From positions 930,001 through 994,000 of the forward strand of contig NZ_CP085051.1 of NCBI RefSeq assembly GCF_020616335.1: a stretch of 64,000 bases of DNA. Direction: 5' to 3'. Under the pieces are notes generated by a model. The model was not told the origin of the DNA. It did no database searches and saw nothing but the letters and a program-made list of their open reading frames with translations. The position numbers were made by a program, and so were the translations under genes. Below are positions 25,005 to 33,285 of the stretch, one piece after another (positions within the stretch are counted from its first letter, which is position 1; each line of letters opens with the position of its first letter). Source of the stretch: Corynebacterium uberis. Lineage in GTDB: Bacteria; Actinomycetota; Actinomycetes; Mycobacteriales; Mycobacteriaceae.

Positions 25005-25152
25005 GGGGTGCACGTTAACCCCCGGCCGTGACGGCGCCTTCCTGGAGCCATCCCAAAATAGAACGCCTGTGCTAATTTGCGTGAGGGAGCAGGCAACTTG
25101 ACCCAGGGGCTAAGCTAGGTAGCAAAGGGATGATCACATCGGTGCGCCGGGC

Positions 25153-25275
25153 ATGAACCGCACCCCCAAAGGCGCTTTACCGCCCCCTAACAATCCGCCC
25201 CTGCGGCCACCACGATTCGTCAGAGAGGTCGTTGATACCCCTGAAACGCCCCCACCCCGCCTCCCGGAGCATTGA
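25153..25275 (+). other. Possible proline-rich upstream ORF before the MFS gene
   Basis: ATG 25153 opens 40 codons (MNRTPKGALPPPNNPPLRPP and on) ending at TGA 25275, inside the first codons of the MFS gene in another frame. An 8-codon frame from ATG 25130 (MITSVRRA) ends overlapping this ATG. Neither has a clear ribosome site. It may be a proline-rich leader or chance; no function is claimed. Confidence 0.25.
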
Positions 25276-26560
25276 CACACTCGCGCGACAAAACGCCCAC
25301 GCCACCGTCCAAGCGCTAGCCCCACACCCGGACCAACCGCCCGCACGCCCGCTACGCGCGGCGGCGATTCCGCGCGAGATCTGGATCCTCGTCTCCGCAG
25401 CCTTCATGGTCGCGCTGGGCTATGGTCTCATCGCCCCGATCATCCCGCAGTTCGCCCGCAGCTTTGACGTGGGCATGGCAGCCGCCGGCGCGGTGATCTC
25501 CATTTTCGCCTTCTCCCGGCTCGTCTTTGCCCCCACCGCCGGCTGGTTCATCAACAAGATGGGCTCGCGCACCATGTACCTGTCTGGACTGGCCGTAGTC
25601 GCCGTGACCACGGGGGCGGTGTCCATTGCCCACGAATACTGGCACATCCTGCTGCTTCGTGGACTCGGCGGCATCGGGTCAACCATGTTTACCGTCTCGG
25701 CGATGGGGCTGATAGTCAAGCTCGCCCCGCCGAGCATCAGGGGGAAATGCTCCTCGGCCTATGCGTCGGCCTTCCTGGTGGGAAACATCATCGGGCCGGT
25801 CGCCGGGGCGGGCCTGGCACCCTTAGGCATGCGCCTGCCCTTCCTCATTTACGGGGCGACGTTGTGCGTTGCGTGCGCCATCGTGTGGATGCGCATGCCG
25901 GCGACGGTCGGCCAAGATAGCCCCGATCATCCGCACCAGGAGGCCATGAGTGTGGCGGAGGCGCTGCGGGATCGGGCGTATCGCGTGGTCATGGTCAGCG
26001 GCTTTGCCAACGGATGGAGCAACTTTGGCGTGCGGGTGGCCACCCTTCCGCTGTTTGCCGCGGCGGTCTTTAAGGATGCGGCATCCGTCGCGGGACTGGC
26101 CATGGCAGCCTTCGCCGTGGGCAATGCGGTGTGCTTACAGTTTTCCGGCACCCTCGCAGACCGGTTGGGCAGGCGCCCGCTGTTGATCACCGGGCTGCTC
26201 ATCAACGCCTTGTTCACGGGGATGCTTGGGTGGGCAGATTCCATGGCCGCAGTGCTGGTGGTTTCCGCCCTGGCGGGTGCGGGCGCTGGGGTGCTCAATC
26301 CCGCGCAGCAGGCGGTGGTGGCTGACGTTATTGGTTCGCACCGCTCGGGCGGCGCCGTGCTGGCGGCCTATCAGATGGCTGGCGACTGCGGGACGATTTT
26401 AGGGCCCATCGTGGTGGGCATGATCGTCCAGGCGGCGGGATTCCAGTGGGGCTTTGGGGTCTGTGGGCTGATCAGCCTGGCGGCCGCGGTGTTGTGGATG
26501 CTCCGCGGCCGGGAGACGCTAGGAGATCACTTGTCCGAACCCGGCGCAGCAGCGTCCTGA
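25232..26560 (+). CDS. Major facilitator superfamily transporter
   Basis: A 442-aa protein with about 12 membrane helices after a 45-residue hydrophilic start. Motif A-like SRLVFAPTAGWFINKMGSRT lies between helices 2 and 3 and GTLADRLGRRPLLITG between 8 and 9. The N-terminal half resembles drug-efflux MFS proteins (YGLIAPIIPQFARSF). Proton-driven export of a small molecule is likely; the substrate is unknown. No ATG or GTG precedes helix 1 in this frame, so TTG 25232, 3 nt after AGAGAGG, is taken as the start with low certainty. Its end overlaps the opposing amino-acid permease gene by 34 nt. Confidence 0.85.
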   Translation: MIPLKRPHPASRSIDTLARQNAHATVQALAPHPDQPPARPLRAAAIPREIWILVSAAFMVALGYGLIAPIIPQFARSFDVGMAAAGAVISIFAFSRLVFAPTAGWFINKMGSRTMYLSGLAVVAVTTGAVSIAHEYWHILLLRGLGGIGSTMFTVSAMGLIVKLAPPSIRGKCSSAYASAFLVGNIIGPVAGAGLAPLGMRLPFLIYGATLCVACAIVWMRMPATVGQDSPDHPHQEAMSVAEALRDRAYRVVMVSGFANGWSNFGVRVATLPLFAAAVFKDAASVAGLAMAAFAVGNAVCLQFSGTLADRLGRRPLLITGLLINALFTGMLGWADSMAAVLVVSALAGAGAGVLNPAQQAVVADVIGSHRSGGAVLAAYQMAGDCGTILGPIVVGMIVQAAGFQWGFGVCGLISLAAAVLWMLRGRETLGDHLSEPGAAAS

Positions 26561-28011
26561 GCAGCACCATCCGCTGCCCCAGCAGCCGAGGTGGCGCCGG
26601 CCCCCGCGGGGCGGCGCAGCATGAGGGCATACAGCGCGCTCATGATCACCAGGAAGGCCACGCCGACGGCGAGCGCCATGTGGTATTCGGCGTTCCACAC
26701 CATGATGCCAAACGTGAAGAAGATGAACGCGATGGCAAAGTACTGGCCCCAGGGCCAGAAGGGGACGGGGAAGTCCAGGTCGGCGACCTCGGCGCTGCTC
26801 ATGCCGCGGCGTGAGGCGACGTGGGCGATGAGGATCATCAACCAGACGTAGATGGTGGCAAAGGTGGCCAGCGCGGCGACGATGGTAAACACGCGCTCCG
26901 GCAGGATGGCGTTGAGCGCCACGCCGATGACCAGCACCGCGATGAGGGCGATGGTGGTCATCACCGGAACGCCCTTGGCGGAGGTCCGCGCCAGTGCTTG
27001 GGGGGCCAGGCGCTCGCGCGCCATGCCGGTGATGACTCGTCCGGCTCCGAAGAGGTCGGAGTTGATGGCGGACAGTGCGGCGGTGATGACCACCACGTTG
27101 AGCAGCGCCGCCGCCCAGTTGACCCCGAGCGCGGAGAAGATTTGCACGAAGGGGGATTCCTCGCCTGTGACGCTGCGCCACGGGTTGAGCACCAGGATCA
27201 CGGCGATGGCCAGCACGTAGAACAGCAGGATGCGCACCGGGACGGTATTGACGGCCTTGGGTACCGCGCGGCTGGGGTCGTCCGCTTCCGCGCCGGCGAC
27301 GCCGATGATCTCCGTGCCGCCGAAGGCAAAGAGCACCAGGATGAAGGCGGAGACCATGCCGCCAACTCCGTTGGGGAAGAATCCGCCGTCGTTCCACAGG
27401 TTGGATACGGAGCTGTGGCTGGGGTCTGTGCCTAAGTTGAAGACGAGGATGGCTGCGCCGCCGGCGATCATCGCGATCACCGCGCCGACCTTGATGAGGG
27501 TGAATCCGAATTCCAGCTCACCGAACCAGCGCACGCTCGCCAGGTTGGCCGCGCCCACGACGAGCAGGGTCACTGCCACCCATACCCATTGGGGTGTATC
27601 TGGGAACCAGAATTTCATGTAAATGGCAATGGCGGTTAAGTCCGCCAGGCAGACGATCATCATCTCGAAGGCATACATCCAGCCGGTGATGTAGCCGGAC
27701 CAGCCGCCCAGGTGTTCGCGGGTGTATTCGGCGAAGGACCCGGATACGGGGTGACGAACGGCCATTTCGCCCAGGGCGCGCAGCATGAAGTACACCACGG
27801 CGCCGCCGATGAGGTAGACCACCAGCACGGAGGGGCCGGCGGCCTGGATGGCCCCGGCGGAGCCGTAGAACAGGCCGGTGCCAATGGCTGAGCCCAGCGC
27901 GATGAAGTGAATATGGCGGGCATTGAGTCCTAGTTTCGCGCGGCCACGGGGGTGTGACTGCGTGCCGGGTCCGTGCGGTGTGGGCGTTAAGGGCGCTGTG
28001 TTTTCAGCCAT
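26527..28011 (-). CDS. Amino-acid permease (APC superfamily, AroP/AAT-like)
   Basis: A 494-aa protein with 12 membrane helices. HFIALGSAIGTGLFYGSAGA, LRALGEMAVRHPVSGSFAEY and FAFGGTEIIGVAGAEADDP are signatures of the amino acid transporter (AAT) family that includes AroP, PheP, ProY and GabP. The tail is Ala/Gly-rich and disordered. It would import an amino acid with protons; the exact substrate (aromatic, proline, GABA or other) cannot be told. ATG 28011 is 9 nt after AGAAAGG. It converges with the MFS gene over 34 nt and diverges from deaD. Confidence 0.9.
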   Translation of the reverse strand: MAENTAPLTPTPHGPGTQSHPRGRAKLGLNARHIHFIALGSAIGTGLFYGSAGAIQAAGPSVLVVYLIGGAVVYFMLRALGEMAVRHPVSGSFAEYTREHLGGWSGYITGWMYAFEMMIVCLADLTAIAIYMKFWFPDTPQWVWVAVTLLVVGAANLASVRWFGELEFGFTLIKVGAVIAMIAGGAAILVFNLGTDPSHSSVSNLWNDGGFFPNGVGGMVSAFILVLFAFGGTEIIGVAGAEADDPSRAVPKAVNTVPVRILLFYVLAIAVILVLNPWRSVTGEESPFVQIFSALGVNWAAALLNVVVITAALSAINSDLFGAGRVITGMARERLAPQALARTSAKGVPVMTTIALIAVLVIGVALNAILPERVFTIVAALATFATIYVWLMILIAHVASRRGMSSAEVADLDFPVPFWPWGQYFAIAFIFFTFGIMVWNAEYHMALAVGVAFLVIMSALYALMLRRPAGAGATSAAGAADGAAQDAAAPGSDK

Positions 28012-28167
28012 GGCGCGGGGCCTTTCTGGAACAATCGTGTGAGATTCTCTGATGCTACCTAAGGGGACGCGGGAGTGCGGGAGAAACGTGCGTGTGCGTC
28101 GCGGGTGGGGCGTCGAGAAGCGCTCAATGCGGTCATTTGCGGGTTTGTGCGTTATCGTGGCAGGACA

Positions 28168-30273
28168 ATGACGAATACGGATAACGGCTACGAGCCGGAG
28201 AACGTGGACGCCGTGAGCACTGACCGCACCGAGGTCCCCCAGGTCGAACAGGCCGTGGAGACGAGCGAAGATCAGGCGCAGACGGCTGCCACCACAGAGA
28301 CAGTGAATCCGTCGGAATCTCAGGAACAGTCGCATGAGGGCGCCCAGCCCACTAGGGACGATTCGACTGCTGAGAAGACCGACTCTAGTGAACGGGACAC
28401 CCCCAATTTTGAGGGGCTTGGACTTCCTGATGACGTGCTCAAGGCCGTCTATAAGGTTGGATTTGAGACCCCTTCAGCAATTCAGGCTGAGACCATCCCG
28501 CTGCTCATGCAGGACCGGGATGTGGTGGGCCTAGCCCAGACCGGTACCGGCAAGACGGCGGCATTCGCGCTGCCCATTCTTGCGCGTATCGACGTCGCCG
28601 AGCGTTCCCCGCAGGCGCTTGTGCTGGCCCCCACCCGCGAGCTCGCACTTCAGGTTGCGGACTCGTTCCAATCCTTCGCCGATCACCTCGGCGGCATCCA
28701 TGTGCTTCCCATCTACGGCGGGCAGGCCTACGGCATTCAGTTATCCGGGCTGCGCCGCGGCGCCCAGATCATCGTGGGCACCCCGGGACGCGTCATCGAT
28801 CACCTGGAGAAGGGCTCGCTGGACATCTCCGGCCTGCGCTTCCTGGTTCTCGATGAAGCCGATGAGATGCTCAACATGGGCTTCCAGGAAGACGTTGAGC
28901 GCATCCTGGAAGACACCCCGGATGACAAGCAGGTGGCGCTGTTTTCCGCGACGATGCCCAGCGGCATCCGGCGGATTTCCAAGCAGTACCTCAACGACCC
29001 GGCGGAAGTGACCGTCAAGTCGAAGACCCGGACCAACACCAACATCACGCAGCGCTGGCTGCACGTGGCACACCGCAACAAGCTCGACGCCTTGACCCGC
29101 ATCCTTGAGGTCACCGAGTTTGAAGCCATGATCGTGTTCGTGCGCACCAAGAATGAGACCGAAGAGGTGGCAGAAAAGCTGCGCGCCCGCGGTTTCTCCG
29201 CTGCCGCCATTAACGGCGACATCGCCCAGCAGCAGCGCGAGCGCACCGTCGATCAGCTTCGCGACGGCCGCCTGGACATCCTGGTGGCCACCGACGTTGC
29301 GGCCCGCGGGCTCGACGTCGAACGCATCAGCCACGTGTTCAACTTTGACATTCCCAACGACACCGAGTCCTACGTGCACCGCATCGGCCGGACGGGCCGC
29401 GCCGGGCGCACCGGCGAGGCGATCCTGTTTGTCACCCCGCGTGAGCGCCGGATGCTGCGCTCCATCGAGCGTGCCACCAACGCCCCGCTCACGGAGATGG
29501 ATCTGCCCACTGTCGACGAGGTCAATGACTCGCGCAAGGCAAAGTTCGCGGACTCCATCACGCAGTCCCTTGAGGACAGCCAACTGGAGCTCTTCCGCGG
29601 CCTGGTCAAGGCCTACGCAGAGGCTCACGACACCCCGCTGGAGGACATCGCCGCAGCACTGGCCACCCAGGCCCAGGCCGGCGATGAGTTCCTGATGAAG
29701 GAGCAGCCCCGCGAGTCGCGCAGGGATCGCTTTGACCGCCGCGACCGGGACCGCGACGACCGCTTCGATCGCGGCGGCCGTGGTCGCCGCGACCGGGATC
29801 GGGACCGCGACCGGGGCGGCCGGAGTCGCTTCGAGGCGGAGCCCGGCAAGGCCATGTACCGGCTGGCCGTGGGTAAGCGCCAGCACGTGCGCCCGGGCGC
29901 CATTGTTGGCGCCCTGGCCAACGAGGGCGGGCTGAACTCCAAGGACTTCGGGCGCATCTCCATCTTCGGGGACCACTCGCTGGTGGAGCTGCCCCAGGGC
30001 CTGCCGCGCGAGGTGCTCGATCGGCTGGCGGATACCCGCATCTCCGGGCAACTGATCAATATTGAGCTGGATTCCGGCCGCCCGCCGCGGCGCGAGTCCC
30101 GCGGCTACGGCTACGGCCGCGACCGTGATGATCGCGGCGACCGGGGCGGACGCGGCTATGGGCGGCGCGATGATCGCGGCGACCGTGGGGATCGCGGCGG
30201 CTACCGTGGGGACCGTGGCGATCGAGGCGATCGTGGCGGGAAACGCGGTGGCTTCCACCGCGACCGCTACTAA
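28168..30273 (+). CDS. deaD: DEAD-box RNA helicase (DeaD/CsdA type)
   Basis: A 701-aa protein. An acidic N-terminal extension of about 80 residues precedes the Q motif (FETPSAIQAETIP), AQTGTGKTA, PTRELALQV, TPGR, LDEADEML, SAT, DVAARGLDV and HRIGRTGRAGR. Next comes a DbpA-type RNA-binding domain (about 565-625, AMYRLAVGKRQHVRPGAIVG). Two Arg/Gly/Asp-rich stretches flank that domain; the second, at the C-terminus, is rich in RGDRGG repeats. Such proteins unwind RNA in ribosome assembly and mRNA decay, often in the cold. ATG 28168 has TATCGT 9 nt upstream and a weak AGGA, so the leader is very short. Confidence 0.95.
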   Translation: MTNTDNGYEPENVDAVSTDRTEVPQVEQAVETSEDQAQTAATTETVNPSESQEQSHEGAQPTRDDSTAEKTDSSERDTPNFEGLGLPDDVLKAVYKVGFETPSAIQAETIPLLMQDRDVVGLAQTGTGKTAAFALPILARIDVAERSPQALVLAPTRELALQVADSFQSFADHLGGIHVLPIYGGQAYGIQLSGLRRGAQIIVGTPGRVIDHLEKGSLDISGLRFLVLDEADEMLNMGFQEDVERILEDTPDDKQVALFSATMPSGIRRISKQYLNDPAEVTVKSKTRTNTNITQRWLHVAHRNKLDALTRILEVTEFEAMIVFVRTKNETEEVAEKLRARGFSAAAINGDIAQQQRERTVDQLRDGRLDILVATDVAARGLDVERISHVFNFDIPNDTESYVHRIGRTGRAGRTGEAILFVTPRERRMLRSIERATNAPLTEMDLPTVDEVNDSRKAKFADSITQSLEDSQLELFRGLVKAYAEAHDTPLEDIAAALATQAQAGDEFLMKEQPRESRRDRFDRRDRDRDDRFDRGGRGRRDRDRDRDRGGRSRFEAEPGKAMYRLAVGKRQHVRPGAIVGALANEGGLNSKDFGRISIFGDHSLVELPQGLPREVLDRLADTRISGQLINIELDSGRPPRRESRGYGYGRDRDDRGDRGGRGYGRRDDRGDRGDRGGYRGDRGDRGDRGGKRGGFHRDRY

Positions 30274-30298
30274 AAAAGCGCGCCCCCAGGGCAAAGCT

Positions 30299-30354
30299 CA
30301 AGCCCGCCGGGAATAAGGCAGACAGAACGTGTCTTCCTCATCCCGGCGGGCTTG
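30299..30354. terminator. Hairpin terminator between deaD and a convergent gene
   Basis: CAAGCCCGCCGGGA (30299-30312) pairs perfectly with TCCCGGCGGGCTTG (30341-30354), with a smaller internal stem AGACA..TGTCT. It serves both converging genes. Confidence 0.8.
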
Positions 30355-30382
30355 CGTGATGCTGGGGCCACCCGGGTGCGTG

Positions 30383-30856
30383 TTAGAGGAACATCAGCAC
30401 CAGGATGATCACCCACAGCAGGCTGAAGATGCCGCCGAACATGGACAGCTGCTTCTTGGCCTTCTCCCAATTGGAAATCGTGGTGGGCTTGGCGGGCTTG
30501 TCTTCCTCATCGAGCAGCCCAAGCGCGGCCATCATGGCCTTTTGCCGCGGGATGATCAAAAACAGCAGCATGGCCCAGGCGATGACTCCCAGCAGGATGC
30601 TCACGTGGTACTTGATCTCGTGGAAGTACGTGCTCAGGTCAGTGAACATCACCGCCACGCCGAGGACGGGAACCAGGGCAGACAGCACGCCGTAGGTGTT
30701 GGTGATGCGGTGGAGCAAGGAGGCGATGCCGGCGGCACGCTCGTCGCCCTTGTGCGCCTTGAGCGCATAGGTATGGAAGGTAGATGCCGCCACGGTGACC
30801 GGGCCCAAGAACAGGACCGCAGCCAATGCGTGGAGGATGATCATCAGAGAATTCAT
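30383..30856 (-). CDS. Small four-helix membrane protein
   Basis: A 157-aa protein with four predicted membrane helices: residues about 2-28 (LMIILHALAAVLFLGPVTVA), 52-74, 84-103 (SILLGVIAWAMLLFLIIPRQ) and 137-157 (FGGIFSLLWVIILVLMFL). A charged loop rich in Lys, Asp and Glu sits before the last helix. It resembles small corynebacterial membrane proteins of the DUF2269/CopD-like kind, but the family is not certain. The start ATG 30856 has GGTCAT.. close by and no perfect ribosome site. Function unknown. Confidence 0.7.
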   Translation of the reverse strand: MNSLMIILHALAAVLFLGPVTVAASTFHTYALKAHKGDERAAGIASLLHRITNTYGVLSALVPVLGVAVMFTDLSTYFHEIKYHVSILLGVIAWAMLLFLIIPRQKAMMAALGLLDEEDKPAKPTTISNWEKAKKQLSMFGGIFSLLWVIILVLMFL

Positions 30857-30918
30857 CGGAGAGATGACCTTTCACAAATAAAAATGTCCGGGTGTGCAGT
30901 GATACATATCAATCGTAG

Positions 30919-31545
30919 TTATTCCATCCCCGAAGGAAAACATGACCAGCGCATCACGGCACGGTCTGCCCGAGTCAACGGCAGGTGATAGGACCGCGCC
31001 ACGGCGTCGAGGCGCCGCGAATACCAACATCGGGCGCCCCTATCGGAGGGCATCCATTCGGAGGGCAGCGCGTCAGACTTCTCCCGGTTTTCCTTGCGCG
31101 ATACTGCCACCAGGTTGAGCGGGTCATTGGCAAATTGCTCCCGGAGGTGCGCCGGCCACGCATAGGCGCCCATATCCCACGCCGCGGACAGGGGGAAGAC
31201 ATGGTCAATGTCAATGGCCGCGGGGTCAAGCTGAGTGCCCGAATACGGGTCCCGGCCCGCGGAGCGCACGCGGCAATCGGACACCGTATCCGGGCCCTGC
31301 TGCCGGATGATTGTGGCCTCCCGCGTGGTGCAGGCTCCGGCAGGTGCCCAGCCGTCGCCGAAGGCGGAGCGCTCATAGCCCACGACCGTCGCGCGCTGGG
31401 CAACGGTGAGGGATGCGCCGGAGCGGGGGAGGGGGACGTCGGTAAGCGGGGTGTGGTGCCGCGGGAACACGGTGACCATGACCACCGCCAGGTAGCCCAA
31501 GGTGGCAAGAAGAAGCGCCCACCAAGCGCAGCGGCGAAGAGTCAT
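30919..31545 (-). CDS. Membrane-anchored or secreted HNH nuclease (DUF1524-like)
   Basis: A 208-aa protein. An N-terminal helix (WALLLATLGYLAVVMVTVF) acts as anchor or signal peptide. The body carries DIDHVFPLSAAWDMGA and NDPLNLVAVSRKENREKSD, the D-H...N...N/K pattern of the HNH/GmrSD C-terminal (DUF1524) fold, with paired cysteines (CTTRE, DCRVRS, RCWYSR) that suit an exported protein. It would cleave nucleic acid outside the membrane. Its ATG overlaps the putP TGA by 4 nt, so it is translated together with the proline transporter. The target and role (nutrient scavenging, defence, competence) are unknown. Confidence 0.8.
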   Translation of the reverse strand: MTLRRCAWWALLLATLGYLAVVMVTVFPRHHTPLTDVPLPRSGASLTVAQRATVVGYERSAFGDGWAPAGACTTREATIIRQQGPDTVSDCRVRSAGRDPYSGTQLDPAAIDIDHVFPLSAAWDMGAYAWPAHLREQFANDPLNLVAVSRKENREKSDALPSEWMPSDRGARCWYSRRLDAVARSYHLPLTRADRAVMRWSCFPSGME

Positions 31546-33077
31546 GCCTCCTTTGACTTGGCCCGCCCTCGCAGCGGTTCCATGGCGGCATCAAATTCCT
31601 GGGTCACCTCGGCGTCAGGGGCGGCGGTGGCCAGGGAAATCACCCACGTCATCAGGGCAGCGCAGGCGAAGCCCGGAACCATCTCGTAGAGCGTGTCAGA
31701 CAGCGGCGACATGCCCCAGGCGAAGGAGACCACCGCTCCGGTGAGCATGCCCGCCACGGCGCCGGCGGCATTCAGGCGGCGCCAGTAGAGGCTAAAGAGC
31801 ATGAGCGGGCCGAAGGCGGAGCCAAATCCCGCCCACGCGAAGGCCACCAGGCCCAGGATCGAGTCGTTGGGGTGCACGGCAAACAGGGCGGCGAAGACGG
31901 ATACGGCAATGACGGCCGTGCGGGCCAGGTTGATCAGGACCGCCTCGCTGGGCTGCCGCTTGGCCACCAGCTTGTACAGGTCCTCGATGAGGGAAGACGA
32001 GACCACGAGCAACTGCGAGCTCATGGTGGACATGATCGCGGCGAGCACCGCGGTGAGGACCAGCCCGGCGATCAGCGGGTGGAACAGGATGCGGCCCATG
32101 TCCAGGAAGATCGTTTCAAAGTTCTGCTGGTCGGTCACCGCGATGTCCGGGTTTTGGGAGAAGAACACCGTGCCAATAACGGCCGTGGCCAGCGCGCCGA
32201 GGATGCACAGCAGCATCCAGGAGATGCCGTAGCGGCGCCCAGAGCGGGCCTCCTGCGGGGTACGCAGCGCCATGAAACGCACCACCACGTGCGGCTGGCC
32301 AAAATAGCCCAGGCCCCACGCCAAGGAGCCAATGACCGCGGCGGCGCCCACCCCGCCGAAGATATTGAAGAAGTCAGGGTTGCCCACGCCGTCGGTCCAG
32401 GGGCCGTAGTCGTGGCTGGTGGCCCAGGTGAAGATGTCGGAGGGGTGGTCCAGGGTCAGCAGCGCCACGGACGGCACGGCGATTAGTGCGAGGAACATGA
32501 TCAGCCCCTGGACAACATCCGTGTAGGACACCGCCAGGAAGCCGCCGACGAACGTATAGGCCACCGTCACCGCCGCGATGATGAGCATCCCGGTGAGGTA
32601 GTCGCCGCCGAAGGTCGCCTCGAAGTAGCGTCCGCCGGAGACCATGCCGGAGGAGACGTAGAACGTCAGGAAGACGATGATGATCACCGCGGCGGTGATG
32701 CGCACGATGCGGGAGGAATCATGAACCCGGTTGCCAAAGAAGCTGGGCAGCGTCACCGAGTTGTGGGCGCGCTCGGAGTAGGCGCGCAGCCGCGGGGCCA
32801 CGAACTTCCAGTTCGCCCAGCTGCCCAGGAGCAACCCGATGGCGATCCACATGCCGGACACACCGCCAACGTAGAGCGCTCCGGGCAGGCCCATGAGCAA
32901 CCAGCCGGACATGTCCGCGGCGCCGGCAGACAGTGCGGCGACGAAGGGATTGAGGCCACGATCGGCGAGAACGTAGTCCTCATACTTCTCAGTCTTGGTG
33001 TAGCTCCAGTATCCAATGCCAAGCATCACAAACATGTAGATGATGATGGCTAGGACAAACCACGTTGTTTGGGTCAC
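31542..33077 (-). CDS. putP: Sodium/proline symporter PutP
   Basis: A 511-aa protein with about 13 membrane helices of the sodium:solute symporter family. SYTKTEKYEDYVLADRGLNP, AGAADMSGWLLMGLPGALY and WANWKFVAPRLRAYSERA match PutP closely, including the Na-binding region (AADMSGWLL, and VVSSSLIEDLY later). It imports proline for nutrition or osmoprotection. GTG 33077 lies 9 nt after GGGAG. The downstream HNH nuclease overlaps by 4 nt. The 208-nt gap up to the divergent Snf2 helicase gene should hold both promoters. Confidence 0.93.
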   Translation of the reverse strand: MTQTTWFVLAIIIYMFVMLGIGYWSYTKTEKYEDYVLADRGLNPFVAALSAGAADMSGWLLMGLPGALYVGGVSGMWIAIGLLLGSWANWKFVAPRLRAYSERAHNSVTLPSFFGNRVHDSSRIVRITAAVIIIVFLTFYVSSGMVSGGRYFEATFGGDYLTGMLIIAAVTVAYTFVGGFLAVSYTDVVQGLIMFLALIAVPSVALLTLDHPSDIFTWATSHDYGPWTDGVGNPDFFNIFGGVGAAAVIGSLAWGLGYFGQPHVVVRFMALRTPQEARSGRRYGISWMLLCILGALATAVIGTVFFSQNPDIAVTDQQNFETIFLDMGRILFHPLIAGLVLTAVLAAIMSTMSSQLLVVSSSLIEDLYKLVAKRQPSEAVLINLARTAVIAVSVFAALFAVHPNDSILGLVAFAWAGFGSAFGPLMLFSLYWRRLNAAGAVAGMLTGAVVSFAWGMSPLSDTLYEMVPGFACAALMTWVISLATAAPDAEVTQEFDAAMEPLRGRAKSKEA

Positions 33078-33285
33078 GGTAGAAGCTCCCTGTGCGTCGT
33101 GAGGAACATCCGGCACGCACGACACGCGCCTGCTGCAAGGGCTGGCTGCGCGGCGTGGACGCCGAACATGGGCGGGGGAGGGGCGGACCGGAGAACCAGT
33201 CCCTCCGTAGAGGTTTGTTCCGACAGCTTATACAGCTTTGCGGCGCATCGCGGCGAAAATTGATGAAAATGGTAGAACGGACCTT

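Noticed and set aside
25130..25275. A true N-terminal extension of the MFS gene through a frameshift into the proline-rich ORF
   Set aside because: The proline-rich frame stops inside the MFS gene and the MFS frame has its own plausible TTG with AGAGAGG; kept only as a low-confidence upstream ORF.
30090..30265. Repeats in the 3' end of deaD suggesting a CRISPR-like or satellite array
   Set aside because: They encode the RGD/RGG-rich tail, typical of DEAD-box helicases, and have no spacer structure.
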